The notes beneath the pieces were generated by a model that made no database searches, was not told where the DNA came from, and was given only the letters and a program-made list of their open reading frames with translations. A stretch of DNA of 64,000 nucleotides, taken from contig JABAKD010000029.1 of NCBI GenBank assembly GCA_012845835.1, positions 3,506,844 through 3,570,843 on the forward strand, given 5' to 3'. Positions within the stretch are counted from its first letter, which is position 1. Each line of letters begins with the position of its first letter. Below, in pieces: positions 1 through 12,040 of this stretch. Source of the stretch: Undaria pinnatifida. Lineage: Eukaryota; Sar; Phaeophyceae; Laminariales; Alariaceae. Position numbers and translations under genes: made by a program.

Positions 1-262
1 TGGTCACAGGTGTCGTCCCTTCTCCCCCCCGGTTCTTGCCTACAGGTGTTATCGCTCATCGGGTTCAGCAATCCCTTTGCTCGCCGACATTTTATCGAGT
101 GTTGCTAACTCACGCTCTCGCGCTTTCCGCAAGCCAAATTTGTGCACAACAAACAGTCCCTACGAATACATACGAGTATGCACTCGGGGGGACTCGAACT
201 CACAAAAATGATATATACAAGTACCAGGCACGAGGATAACCTGATACGCCACCGGGGCGACC
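1..262 (-). mobile_element. tRNA-derived SINE, copy 1 (cut by window start)
   Basis: This is the first of four copies of a dispersed element of about 295 bp, read on the minus strand. Its 5' end (near 262) carries a tRNA-like head with a pol III A-box-like TGGCGTATCAGG and a B-box-like GAGTTCGAGTCC about 50 bp further on. The body is shared with copies at 9330-9622 and 13447-13746. The 3' tail lies outside the window. The small frames inside it are not genes. Confidence 0.72.
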
Positions 263-265
263 GGT

Positions 266-1860
266 ATAGGTATCGCTGGGCGGCAAAAAGATTGCAACAG
301 CCACGCGGAAAGAAAGCTTCGCCAGCACACTACATACAGCAGTGTTTGCCTACTCAACTCGGTGAGGGCAACAGCAGTAGCGACGGCAATCTTACATCAA
401 ATAGGTCTAAACACTGCAGCTAGATGTAGTGGTGCTCTACCATTATTAGTATTGATAATAAACAAATGTGGGTTATGCCAATCTATCAGGTATCAGGAAT
501 CGTAAGGACCGTTTGGGGATGCACATCAATACTCAAACGGCCCTCAAATTCGCAAACAGGATGGTATCATACACAGTACGAGGTAGTAGGTGTGTCCGAG
601 TACTGCGAGTATTCTGCTGCTGCCAAACGAGCACAAAACGGACGCAACAGCCTAAGTAACGGTAAAAGCTACTCCAGCCCCACCGCCGACAAGTGGGCAA
701 GGCAGGGCGGGGGGGAGGGGGTGCGAAAGGTAGGGAGCCAGGGAGGGAGATGGAAAGGGCGTGGGGGAGGGAATGGGTGGGGGGGGAAGGGGAGGAGGGA
801 AAGAAAAAAGGCTTGGAGAGGGAAGGAGGGATGAGGGGTGGAAAAGGCTTGGGGAGGAATTGAGATGGGAAGTGGAGGGGGGGGGGGCTAAGGGAGAAAA
901 ATAAGGCGAGGAAGAGGGCGTCAGGAAGAGAGGGAGGCAAAGGAGGGAGGGGAAAAGGATATCGGCCCTACTGCTGTAGACAATCAACAGCCCATGCTAC
1001 CCATTGGTTCAAGCGTCATGTCATGTCTCCGCGCACCTTGCAATTGCCGACGAAGCAGCTCCGTCGCATAGTCGGACATCTTCACGTTGTCGAATGTTGC
1101 ATGCATGCGACCACAAGCAAAGAAAGTTAGAATAAAAAAATATCAGTATAAAACAACCAGACATATTGAGACAGGGAGACAGCGAAGGCGACACGAGATG
1201 AGACGGGTTTTTTAGGAGGCATGGCAGCACAACGCAGATTGACAGGAGAACGTTGAGGCCTACCCCGGAGGTATATACTTCCACAAAAATATTTTTTAGA
1301 CGCAGTGGAAGTACAATAAGTTCGACATGAAGGAACACACAGCATACCGATGAACAGCGAAAGAAAAGCATTAGATGACGATGGGTGGGAGAAAAGACAG
1401 CAACGCAGACAACAGAGTCCGGTTGAGTACGTTACCAGATACCACACGACTTTCGGCAAAAAGAGAAAGAAAAAACCGGTCGATCGTCTGCTGTGCGATA
1501 CGAGCAAAATATTTGAGAATAGACGAGTATAGACGGCCCGGCAGAAAACAAGAAATGGGCCGAGGGGGTACAAAACTTCCGGTCTTTGGTATTGCGGAGG
1601 ACGGCGCACGAGAGCGAGGAAGGTAGAACGCCCGGCCGTCTCGAGGAGTGCTACCCGCCTAGCTTCGGCAGGGCTGCTGCTGACAAGAGCAGAGGCGGCC
1701 GCTGACAACAACCAGGCCGGCTTGTACGCCAAAACACACGAAAAATCACCTGAAACAAAGTGAAGCGATATTTTTTAATCGCCGCCACGTGACCTGACCT
1801 CCACTGTCTCCAACACTCGGACTACAAATACGACTGCCCAAATTTTGTCCGGAACCCGGC
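266..1860. other. Intergenic, no supported gene; purine-rich tract 660-960
   Basis: Positions 690-960 are a G/A-rich strand-biased tract containing a 10-bp G run near 880. A minus-strand frame spans 1127-1732, but it begins at TTG and is rich in aromatic and basic residues without a recognisable motif. A short plus-strand frame near 1550-1710 looks mildly coding but has no clear splice borders. No gene is called here. Confidence 0.4.
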
Positions 1861-1861
1861 T

Positions 1862-3226
1862 ACGGGTGACGGGAAGAGAACACCTCGCCGCCGGGACGGG
1901 GCACGGCTTGGCGCACCCTCGTGCGCGCATGAAAATCGGCAAGGTCGAGAGAGCTCACCTGAGAGCTAGCGCTTGGTGACGAACGAGGGGAAAACGAAAA
2001 GAAAAAGGAAACCGCAGCCCTAAAAGCAAAAAGGCTCGAAAAGGAGAGGCAAGGCTTTCCTGATCCCGCCGGGGAAGTGGTGTCGGGCGTACGCGATGCG
2101 TTTAGCCAAGTCCTTCGCACGAGCTGGAGCTGAAGCGGGTTGCAAAAGGCCAGCTACTGGGGGCGTATCGAGTCTCACAGCAGTGGGAGACCAACCTGCT
2201 TGTGAAGATGTTGCAAGCAAACCCAAAATATTGAAAAATTTACGCGCTGGGAGTTCGACGGTTTCTCGCACGCGTTTTCAAAGTCAAACAAACATTTTTC
2301 TGTGCTATCATCGAACTCCCTGCCTTCAACATTGTCCGAAAAACTCCTACGAGCACTCGAATAGGCAGAAGGAGGAGGTGCGCTGTTTACCTTCACGGAG
2401 ATTATGACCTCACACGCCCAAGAATGGCAGGTGGACTACGAAAAGGCGCGAGGGACGCTGAATTCGCTTCGCGGGACAGGCGATGATCGACAGGTTCGTT
2501 TTAGCGGAGTAATTCCTTTGTTGTCCGCAAGGCCCATGACCCACGACCGCCTGTATATACCTTCGTCGAGGGTCCATAGCACCCGCTGCTGCTCGCGGGT
2601 TCCGCATGGTGTGGCTGATACGCAGGGACGGGCGTGCGTATTGTCGAGGACGTTCGATTCTCCGTGCCGGAGAGGTAAATGTTTGTACCTATGGCGTATG
2701 GCAGTAAGAAAAACGTCGTAGCCCGTATAGTCTGTGTACCTGTAGGTATGTTTTGGCGAAGGCATGAGCGTAGCCAGCTCACAGCATCACAGCCTCAGCC
2801 TAACAACAGTTCAGCAGAGGAGAGATAATGACAGAAAAAATACATCAGAGAGAGACGCGAAGTAACGAAAGCATATGTGCTGTGTTATGGTACCGGGTAC
2901 TTTCTTATGATATCAGGTATCAGTACACGTGGAATTGCGTTTGCGTTAGTATACGAGCGGATGCCAGCTTTTTATTTTGACGGCGCCCAAGAAAGAGACC
3001 CCTTTGGAGCCGCCTGGAGCGTCAGTGGATCCAAAAGGAAAATGAGGACCCTGAAGGAGGAGCAGTGATTTTTGTGACAAACCGAGAGGTCAGCACAACA
3101 GTAGGCGGCAGGCCGAGGCAGCAGAACAGCCGCGCAGGGCGTGTCGTAACTGAAGTCGACCTCGTTGTAGCGGTTGGAGTGGAACGAGGCTGTTCGCATT
3201 CATTCGCTCCATTCCAATCTGTCTGA
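1862..3226 (+). pseudogene. Decayed coding region of unknown identity
   Basis: Several consecutive plus-strand segments read like protein but are broken by frame changes and stops. A Lys/Glu-rich helical segment covers about 1965-2130. It continues in another frame at 2125-2230 and a third frame from 2225, which meets an in-frame TAG at about 2362 and then stays open to about 2490. A further coding-like segment covers 2985-3226. I do not recognise the protein. It could be a degenerate transposon ORF or a host pseudogene; some breaks could instead be introns, although the gaps between frames are too short for that at two of the points. Confidence 0.35.
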
Positions 3227-3229
3227 GTC

Positions 3230-4200
3230 CGATGTGAGCTGGTGAGTTCTGGGCAACCGACCCCAGAAGATAGTGTACTTACGTAGCTCAGCTGACTTTT
3301 GCGGCGGGACCGTGCAGCTCGACTCTAGAGCAGGGGTACCGTCACGTGGGCAGCGAGTGCTCCTGACACAGAGAACAGCTTTGCACGCAATTTTATCGCA
3401 AGGCAAGCCTCACACAACACGATGCTAGCCATCCAAGTGGCACCGTCGGGACAATCCGAGAAGCTGTGATATTTCCGTCGGGGCTTGACAAGGACTACTG
3501 CAACTTGTACGAACAATAGTGCCACGCTTTTGCCAGAAAATACAAGGGGCTTTGCAGGCCGCCGGTCGTAGGTTTGTGCGTAAGCGCAAAAGGAAGGATG
3601 GGGGTAAGACACGATGCCAGATATACATACGTGCTATTAATATTTAATTTTATTTACCAACAGTAGGTCGAGCGGGGCCAGGCGAAAACGGAAAAGGAGC
3701 AATTATTTAATACCAGGTACCTGGTACAGGTTTTGACTACCGCTATCAAGTGGTAGCAACCTTCCCGGCGCAGGGAAGGGACATAGATGAACACAGAAGC
3801 CGGTAGCTGATACTGCCATACTTCGTACAGCACCAACAGTTTCGACACAACGTAAATGAACAATGTGAAATGTTGGAGGAAAACGCAGAAAACGAGACAT
3901 ACGAAATAAAAGCATGGAAAAACGACATGAATGTGGAAAGCAAGCAAGGGCCGCTCTTACCGGAGACCTTTTTTGTCTTAAATTTCCTGAATTTCCCAAA
4001 TTTCCGTATTTGTGGAATGTGTCTTGAACTACGGAGGCGATCTGTCATAATTTGTGAAATTCTTCAGCCCCAATAAATATGGAAAAGTTGACAATCACAA
4101 ATTAGGAAATCCTGTCGTCGATTTCCATATTTCGAATGCAGTGCTCCGACAAGCGCCGCGGCTCAACGCTAGGACGATCGGGTAGCTTCAAACGTTGATC
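3230..4200. other. Intergenic, AT-rich, nothing recognised
   Basis: No frame with coding character was found. Around 3975-4010, 4095-4125 and 4600-4620 there are related AT-rich words of the form AAATTTAGGAAATT, flanking the small ORF at 4322-4585 on both sides. They may mark the ends of a repeat unit that contains this ORF. Confidence 0.35.
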
Positions 4201-4321
4201 AGGGTGGTCCAACATTATGACCGATGGAAGAAAGTGGCGTGGGCCTCCGGAGGACTCATCCTCGAGTCGTACGAAACCACGATTCAGCCTTCCCAACTAT
4301 CCAGACACGAGGCGCAGAAGC

Positions 4322-4585
4322 ATGAGGGCTATCGCTGGTGTCCTCGTCGTGCTCGGCATGTTCCTGACACCAGGGGCTGCTATCGCCGGATTGCACGAAT
4401 CTACTTGCCCTGGGTGCTTTCCCCTGCAGTCTTTCGGGATCTTCGCTCATGCTTGCTGTGTGACGACGCGCGTGATTGCTGGTGTGGGTGGTGGCGGTCT
4501 TGCTTTATGGCTCGGCTTTCAAAAATCAGGAAAAAAAAAGAGAAACAACGCCGCGCTCGATAATAGTGCAGACGTATTTTCATGA
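4322..4585 (+). CDS. Small secreted or membrane protein, hypothetical (87 aa)
   Basis: An intact single-exon frame of 87 residues. The first ~22 residues look like a signal peptide: a basic start (MRA), a hydrophobic run, and a small-residue cleavage site around AIA-GL. A short Cys-containing segment follows (TCPGC, then ACC). A second hydrophobic glycine-rich stretch (AGVGGGGLALWLGF) leads into a basic KSGKKKR tail, which suggests a membrane anchor with a cytosolic tail. The frame is also open upstream to an ATG at 4217, but only the ATG at 4322 puts the signal sequence at the N-terminus. I do not recognise a family. Expression is unproven and the ORF may belong to a repeat unit. Confidence 0.4.
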   Translation: MRAIAGVLVVLGMFLTPGAAIAGLHESTCPGCFPLQSFGIFAHACCVTTRVIAGVGGGGLALWLGFQKSGKKKRNNAALDNSADVFS

Positions 4586-4589
4586 AAAC

Positions 4590-5240
4590 CCTGGAAACAC
4601 AAGATAAAATTTAGGAAATTCACATCTCCGATAGAAACGGCCGTAAGAGCCGAAAGTGAAAGCAGGGAACGGCATCACTGAAAAAGCGCAACAACAACAG
4701 CTACATGAAGCATGACAGCGTGAGGAGTTGCACAGGCGTGTTGATAGTGTTATTACGCCGCCAGCAGTATAAACTGGGTTTTGGTCCAGAACTGAAAACA
4801 AGGGCAATTTATTTGCTTGAATTTTTTCTCGCTTCAACCAGGGTGTTACCCGAGAAGGAGAAGATCGGGTCTTCACCCCTTTAGAGCCCCTAACCCCTCC
4901 TTGTACTAAACCCAAGGAATTTTGTCCCCAAAAACGGGTTTCTAGTTGTAAAGGGGTTAATGGAGCGCACGGAAGGGAGAGATGCAACCCTTGCATAATT
5001 TATTTTCAGAGATTGCCCTTGCACAGCAACATCAACAGCAAAACCAGAATATCGATAAATCGCAACAAAAATGACACAACACTACACGAAATCCCCATTA
5101 TACCGCAAAAAAAAAACACGAAATGACACCGAACAAATGAAAATCACGCAAAGTCGCAAGATATCACTTGAAATATCGATAAATCACTCCAGAATAATAC
5201 AACAACAGAACAGTACATGTAATCCTCACAATATCAAAGT
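4590..5240. repeat. AT-rich diverged repeat, left copy
   Basis: From about 5040 to 5240 the sequence is an A-rich stretch with recurrent words such as ATCGATAAATCGCAACAAAA and ACACTACACGAAAT. Related words recur at 6040-6470 on the other side of the alanine-rich ORF, so the ORF sits between two copies of the same diverged repeat. The part from 4590 to 5040 shows nothing recognisable. Confidence 0.45.
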
Positions 5241-5243
5241 AAG

Positions 5244-5750
5244 TCACACGAATTCAAACAATAAAACAAGGGCAAAGTTGTCTATGAACTGCTGGAGCAT
5301 GGCCTCGACGTGCTCGGTTTTAGACGCGCCACCAGCCACCGCATCCTGCAGGGTTTTAAAGGAGGCAAGCAGTTGATCCATCGTCGACTTGAGGCGGAAC
5401 ACATCTCCGTCTATCCGAGCAAACTCGCCAGACACCTGCCCTTGCCCGCGCAGCACTTCAGCCGATGTTACCCCCGCAGCCTCGGACACAGCGGGACTGG
5501 GGCTAAGCAAAGATGGTGCCGCGGTGGCAGACGCAGCAGTAGCAGCAGCCGAAGCGGCTGCGGCACGGCGACCTTCGGACTCAGCTTGCACAGCAGCCAG
5601 AGCTTCGGCACGGCGTTTGTCGACCCCAGCTTGCACAGCGGCGACAGCAGCATGAGCCTCGACTCGCGCAGCAGCCGAGGCGGCCTGATTAGGACCGCGT
5701 ACAGCAGCAGCCACGAGAGCTTCAGCCTCCGGTGACTTGCACTTCTCCAT
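5244..5750 (-). CDS. Alanine-rich coiled-coil protein, hypothetical (168 aa)
   Basis: An intact frame reads from the ATG at 5750 to a TGA at 5244-5246. The first ~85 residues are very rich in Ala with regularly spaced Glu, Arg and Lys (words like AAARVEAHAAVAAVQAG and RRAEALAAVQAESEGRR occur as an imperfect internal repeat), which fits a long amphipathic helix. A Pro/Ser break follows at about residues 88-95. The last third again looks helical, with a heptad-like pattern around FRLKSTMDQLLASFKTLQDA. I see no enzyme motif or signal peptide. A GTG five codons upstream is in frame but the ATG is preferred. GC-rich composition contrasts sharply with the AT-rich repeats on both sides. Function unknown. 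Confidence 0.45.
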   Translation of the reverse strand: MEKCKSPEAEALVAAAVRGPNQAASAAARVEAHAAVAAVQAGVDKRRAEALAAVQAESEGRRAAAASAAATAASATAAPSLLSPSPAVSEAAGVTSAEVLRGQGQVSGEFARIDGDVFRLKSTMDQLLASFKTLQDAVAGGASKTEHVEAMLQQFIDNFALVLLFEFV

Positions 5751-5989
5751 CGACGGGGAGTGCACGAACTTAAACTAGCCTTAAACTAGAACTTAAACTA
5801 GTCTGTATCACACCTTGGACCTGTAAGCTCTGACTCTGCTCCCCTACGCGCTCCGCGTGCAGGTCGTCGCCTACACAGCTGGGCCAGGTGTGCCCAATGC
5901 TATCGCTCATACGACTATGAATTACCGCATTGATCTGATTGGTCAAACTTCTTACGTACGTACAAAACCCATATTTTCTCGTACTTCGA

Positions 5990-6470
5990 TAATATTTTGC
6001 AAAATCGCAGAGTATCACTCGAAATTTTGAAAGAATTTTCGATAGATGTCGATCAATCGCAACGAAAAATCATTAAATCGTACACAGCACTACACGAAAT
6101 TGCTCACGATATAAAAAAAACAACACAAAATAGTACTCCGGAGTATAATATTACCTCAAATCACTCGAAATCGTAAAGTCGCTCCAAAAATACACCAAAC
6201 CACACAATACTACTGCACAACATCCTAACCATATCAACAGAAACTATAAAAAATAACACAAAAATAACACAAAATCACGAATTTATCACTCGAAATCTCG
6301 AGCAATTACTCGACATAGCAACAAGGATATAGAAAATCGCACAAAAATACACGACATCCTCACGAAGTATCAACAATATCAGAATTATTTACGAGAAAAA
6401 AACACAGAACAAACGACAATCACGAAAAAATAGCAAAAAATCGATCGAAAATATATGTGCTACCTCTATT
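5990..6470. repeat. AT-rich diverged repeat, right copy
   Basis: A-rich sequence with short recurrent words (CACTCGAAAT, ACACGACAT, ATCGCAACGAAAA) matching those at 5040-5240. No gene is seen in it. Confidence 0.45.
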
Positions 6471-8400
6471 AAGCCCTCGATTTCCACCGCAACGTACATG
6501 ATACGTGCGAGAACGAGAAAAAAAAAAAAACCTGGTTCTCTCGGTACTCAATAGCCTCGTACCCCCCGTTCGTCCTCCCTCTGCCGACACGCCTCCGATT
6601 CAAGCACGCCCACGCTCTCCGCCCTCTCTGTATCAGGGTGGTCCGTTGGTCTGGGCGGATGGGCACGCCGTTTGAGCTAGTTCGACACCTCGCCGAATGG
6701 GGATTCAACTAACGCCCGTGTTGGTGTTGCTTTGCTCCCTGTACGAGAATTTAAGGACCGCTGGGGTATTAATATCAATATCCAACAGTTCTCACGTGCC
6801 GTCCAAAAAATACGCGCTCTGAAATTCTTCATACACCATTTCTCGCGCTCGAGCTCTGTACATCATGGTATACGTAGCTCTCTCTGAGCTGCTGGTGTAG
6901 ATGCTGCTGTACGTAGGACATACCGTACGTAGCAACGTTGACAGCACATGCGTAGCTCCATCACAGCTGCTACTGCCGTACAAGTCACACGTGCTGCGGT
7001 AGAATACGTAGCTCTCTGATCTCTCTCCCCTCTTGGCAGAAATTTTGATTGATGGCAGTTTTCGATGAAGCCGAGGTGGCATGTGTTCTTCGGGGCGTTT
7101 CGATTTTCTCTCAGATCCGAGCACGCAGCCTCCCGTGCAGGCGTCCACATTGGCGACGCTGGCCGGGTAGCCGACCCCCCCGTGGGTCGGAGGTCAGATA
7201 ACATGTACCGGAAAAAAACTTGCGACTAAATAGGCCCTGTCGGTAGCAAATGCGCCAAAACGCTAACAGTGCAGGGTTTTTTGGAGATCTCGTCGTAAAT
7301 CTCGGCATCAACGCCTCGCGCAGGCGCGACGGCGCTGACTGGGCGGGTCCGCGACGCCGGCCGTTGCAGGCGAGGCGGGGGCATGTCTCAGCGAAGAAAC
7401 TGCGCCGAAAGGCGGTCAGAGGCGGGAGAGGTCCGCAAATAGAAGAAATGGTCAGATCAACCTAAGGACTATAATATGTATATTTATATCGCAAGAGCCT
7501 TGTTTGCGGCCCGGTACTTTGCATCGTGAGCCTCCTGATCAGGCCATGGCTGTATGACGTGGGTCCTGCTGCGGACGAGCCCTGCGGCGTCCATATATGC
7601 TCCCCCCGATAAGTCCTATGCCATCCCATGTGCACCCATACCCTCGTATGCCTCCAGAGTATGAAGCAACATCCCTAGCACCAATCAGCTGCCGTGAATC
7701 TCGTTCCAAGTGGGCCGTTCGTTTTTGCTGCATAAGATTGCATTGGCTGCTCTGGGACGTATGCTTCCGCTTCCCAAAAATCACGGCCAGGGTGGGAAAG
7801 CTAGAAATCTCTTCGGTTTGATAACCAATCAGCAGCGAGCCTAATATTGTTATTTTCCAGGTTTCAAACGTGCCGACGCCTTTTGGGGAGTTACCACGTT
7901 ACCACAAGCCCTCAGAGTGTTTTGGTTGTTTCATGCAATTGGATCGCATTTGATGAGCTGATTCCAGCAAGAAACGCAACCTTCCACGTTCGAACTGCGC
8001 AGAAGCACACTTCTTGGAATGAGTCTGGGGGGTGGGATGTTCTTTGCAGTTGAACGAGTAACATCATAGTAACATAAGAAGGAAACAGTCACGAAAAAAA
8101 TGACGATTTACGAAGCGCCGCTGTTAAGAGGCCACATGAATCACTTGACTATATAGAGGGGGTGTCTGCACTGCAGTGCACAGAGGGGTACGACGCGCGC
8201 GCTTCGCGGTGATACTCGCGCTACTGCACCTGCACCCTGAACCCTGACAAAACCAACACCAGAAACTACCCTCCTGCACTGCCAAAAAAAAAACGAAACA
8301 AAACAAGGAACACCAACTTAGGTGCCGTCTCTTGGTCTTCATCCTCGTCTTGGTTTTGACGCGTGATCAGATCGCATTCGTCGGTTTTTTTGTCGCTATG
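6471..8400. other. Intergenic, no supported gene
   Basis: Short GC-rich frames occur on both strands around 6550-6720 (-), 6860-7200 (-) and 7250-7465 (+). None has a recognisable motif, start context or splice partner. The missing 5' exon(s) of the downstream SNARE gene could lie in this stretch or in 8.6-12.3 kb, but I could not identify them. Confidence 0.3.
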
Positions 8401-8404
8401 TATG

Positions 8405-8605
8405 TGTCACAAACAGATTGATTGGCATCACCCTGTTGACCCTGGTACAAGCTATTAATACTAATAGTTCTAAGGGGAGTCGCCGACCTGTATCCTTGAT
8501 GAGGACACAAACCCGGTGATCCTCGCGATCGGAGTATCACGAACAGCTTGCAAAGACGAGTTTCGACGAATGCTTGGATCTCGCAGCTGGAGTGTATTTT
8601 ATTTT
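8405..8605 (-). mobile_element. CAGCTG-type non-autonomous element, diverged copy
   Basis: Reverse-oriented copy of the family whose fullest copies are at 27025-27330, 41718-41985, 50165-50470 and 51475-51722. Shared blocks include CACCCTGTTGACCCTG, GGGGAGTCGCCGACCT, GCGATCGGAGTATCAC and the end block GATCTCGCAGCTGGAGTGTA. Confidence 0.65.
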
Positions 8606-9329
8606 TTTGTAGTATGGGTCGCAAAATGTTTGAGGACGTACTTGTTTTTTGTGTGTTTTCCCCATCCCCTGTTTTCCGAAACCCAAAACACGACCAATGG
8701 CTTCGATTTCAACTTGACAAAAAACGTGCGACCAAGGACCAGGCGGGATCAATGGGAGATTGGATTTTTTTTTCTTCTCCTTCACATTCGCTGAAGACAT
8801 GAGCTGAAATCGCAAGGGTTGTAAGTAGATTACGTCGGCGATAGTCAAGTCGAGAAGACGATCTTGCCTTTTTGTACGCTGTTCGTACGGTGCCATCCGG
8901 AGTACTACACTTATATGTTTCGAAGTATAAACAGCAGAAGTGGAAACACGAAAACACGAGTGTGATCAGTTTTTAAGTACATGACTTGTGACTTGTTGAA
9001 CAGCTTGTTGTGAACGTTAGGTTTTCGTGCTTTTTGGTCGCCCGTGTGACAAATTTTGTCCCTTGCCAACAGCAGCAGCAGTACAATTGAATTCGTTCGT
9101 GTGAGTACTGCTGTGGTCGGACAGACTCTTAATAGTCCAATGTAAAATTTATATGAGTAGACAGCTTTGGCTCCTATTGAACATTCAAACAAGAGGGCAT
9201 TTAGGAGAATTCGGTGCGTTCCACAGGCAAGGCATGATTCACCATCCTAGTATGCCATCTCGTTCGCGTGTACACCAAATTTTGAATGGCATACCCTCGT
9301 GTCAGATGTCGGCACCATACATATATATT
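8606..9329. other. Intergenic, nothing recognised
   Basis: AT-rich sequence with short overlapping frames on both strands but no coding signature, repeat or RNA structure that I can support. Confidence 0.3.
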
Positions 9330-9622
9330 TTCACACACATCTACTTTCCAGCTTCTGGACAAGCCGTGGTCACAGGTGTCGTCCCTTCTTCCCCCCGGTT
9401 CTTGCCTTCAATTTTTATCGCGCATAGGGTTCAGCAATCCCACTGCTCGTCGACTTTTCATCTAGTGTTGCTAACTCACGCTCTCGCGCTTTCCGCTAGT
9501 CAATTTGTGCACAAGAAAAAATTCCCCACGAACGTATACGAGTATGCAGTCGGGGGGATTCGAACTCACGGAACTGACTTATACCAGGCTCGAGGATGAC
9601 CGGATACGCCACCGGGGCGACC
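9330..9622 (-). mobile_element. tRNA-derived SINE, copy 2
   Basis: Full-length copy of the SINE family. Read on the minus strand it starts with a tRNA-like head (A-box-like TGGCGTATCCGG, B-box-like GAGTTCGAATCC) and ends in an A-rich tail next to 9330. The body matches copies 1 and 3 nearly base for base. Confidence 0.75.
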
Positions 9623-10099
9623 GGATACATTTTAAACCATACCAGGTACCTGGTGTATAACAGGGCGCCCAACAACGAGCACAACTTGGTCGAAAAAACT
9701 GTTTTTCGAATGTGTGAGAAAGCGCGATCTTGGGCTTCAGTCGAAAACAACGGGCCGTTTTCGACTGATAATATCCGATTGTGTAAGAATTGGCCTAGTT
9801 GGCCTCACCGAAAAATGATGTTATTTTGAGAAAAAATGAAAGTGCAACCCCATGGACAATCCCATAATATAGGTATACAAGCAGTACTTTAGAAAGCACA
9901 CAATGTATTCTAACGTTCATGAATATAGTATAGTATGTTGGTTGCTTTAGTTGCTCTAGTTCAACCATCCCGTCAGTCGGAAAGGGTTTGACCGAGTGGT
10001 GCTACCGCCATCGTGGAACGCGTCTGCTCGTCTCCGCGTACCGACCGCGTGCGGAGCATCACCTTTAACCGCCACGCCCGCCCGCCCCCCCCCGCACCC

Positions 10100-12040
10100 C
10101 CCATGGTGGACCTCCACTTCACGACGATTTCACCGATCCCAACCCTCAGCAGGTTTGGACAATGACCTGTTCGGCGGTCAGCGCGGACACAGGGGCTTCA
10201 GCGATTTAACCCTTTTAGCACCTTAGTCCCGACATGGGCAAAAAACACTGAAGAGTTAGACTAGGAAAAAAATAGGAGTTGGGAAGGGGTTAAGGGGGAC
10301 GGAACCATGGAAGTATCACCCATAACATGATGCCTCCTTGTTGGTTCAACGTCCCAGGGCCAACGCTAAAGCCACCGTGTCCGGGCTGATTGCCGAACGG
10401 GCGGGCATTGTCCAATTCTGCTGTAAGTTGTGGACGACAGTCTCCGTGATAAAGTGGAGGTCACTGCGGTAGGGACGGTGGCGGCTAAAGGGGGACCCCG
10501 GTGACATATGTACCACCATTGGCACTCACACGAGGTCGTCAACGGGGTGGGGCGCGAGGCGTCCCGTCCCGCCCCGAGCTCAGCGCGCCCCGCCCCAGAC
10601 CGTGTATGTATGATTACCGCCAAGAAGACGTGTTCATAACATTTTGTTTTTTGGTCGTCGCTGCATCGCACTATCTGAATCATATTACGTGCCAGGTCCC
10701 CGGTAGAGCAGTGCGCGTGCAGAGAGGAACAGTCGCTGGGACCTTATTTCTTGCGGCCTTGTGTTCTACCAGTAAATCACTGGCAGTTATACACGACCAC
10801 AGCTTGCGTCATCGAAAAGTCAAAAGGGGAACCATGCCTGCCTACGGCACGCCTACCGCAGCCATAGCAGCCACCCCGGATCCGAAACGTTTCGGCTCGT
10901 CTCCCTATACCGGCCACGTGCAAAGCAAGGCCTTCACCCATTCGAGCATACCACTTGTTCGACCAAAGTAATTCATTGGTCAAATACTGACATTTCGGAC
11001 TGTTTCATTGGCCGGCACATGCACTCACAAGGTTGCACCCCGTTTGGCACCCTGATGCCACGCAGGCCTGATCCTACCCGGACCTGAGCCTTCCAAACTA
11101 ACGGACCCGGGGTATGCACGTAGCCGCGGGCACGGCCCATCCAATCACCCGGTTCCGACGCGGACGAAAATCGAGGGTTGGCCGCAGCCAGTCGAGGTTC
11201 GACTACAGACAGCATTTTTTTTCGTCTCGCGTGTAATACCCTCTTTTCAACCGCCATGACTTCCCACCGTAGGGGCTTCACACTCTATCGTGGAGATTAC
11301 ACCCCACAACCCACCGCAGGTTTTTGGACAGTGGCCCGTTCAACGGTCGGATGTAGACAGCGTGGTTTCAGCGTTGGCGCTGGGGTGTGGAACCAGCACG
11401 GAGGCATCGCATTAGCCAGCAGGTTCGGACAGTGGGCCGTTCGGCGGTCGGCGTGGAAAGAGCGGGTTCAACCGTTGGTGCTGGGGCGTGGAATCAGCAT
11501 GGAGGCCTCACCCATATTGCGATGCCTCCTTGCTGGCTCCACCTACCACCACCAGCGCTTCGCCGACTCTTTCCATGCGGAACGCCGAACGGGCCATTAT
11601 CCGAACCTGCTGCAGGGTGTGGACGGTAGTCTCCGTGATCAACTTGGGGTCCACAACGGTGGGGGCCGTAGCGATTTTAGGCGCTGCTGTGCGCGCGGTG
11701 GGTACACGGAGAGAGACGCGTGCTGCGGAAGCGGACGTGCCAATTGTTACTCACGGGGATCTTCAACTGAGGCGTTCCAAGTACCCAACATTGTTGGAAC
11801 TCGTTTTGGGTTCTTCAAGTTGTTCGCTATATACCTAGGCCATGGGGCTATTCCTCGGGTCGCATCTAACGCAACGCCTCTTTGCTGGTTCCACTTCCCG
11901 GTAACAACGCTGAACCTGCTGTGTCCATGCTGTCCGCCGAACGAGCCATTTTCCAAACCTGCTGTGGGGCGTGAACGGTAGTCTCTCGTAATGGAATGGA
12001 GAGCCACGGCGGGGGCTGTGGCCTTTTCGGGAGGCTTCGC
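10100..12040. repeat. Cluster of inverted (foldback-like) repeat units
   Basis: A core of about 100 bp recurs at least five times in both orientations. Forward copies lie at 10105-10210, 11300-11385 and 11405-11500; reverse copies lie at 10340-10470, 11560-11680 and 11880-12010. The core contains words such as GTTCGGCGGTCAGCG and TTTGGACAATG. Adjacent forward and reverse copies could form large hairpins. The frames inside it, including the long plus-strand one at 11178-11981, are a by-product of this GC-rich repeat. I see no transposase. Confidence 0.55.

Noticed and set aside
1127-1732. 201-codon minus-strand open frame
   Set aside because: It starts at TTG, has no domain or signal sequence of note, and composition explains the open frame.
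11178-11981. 267-codon plus-strand open frame
   Set aside because: It runs through forward and reverse copies of a GC-rich repeat; the translated sequence follows the repeat rather than any protein family.
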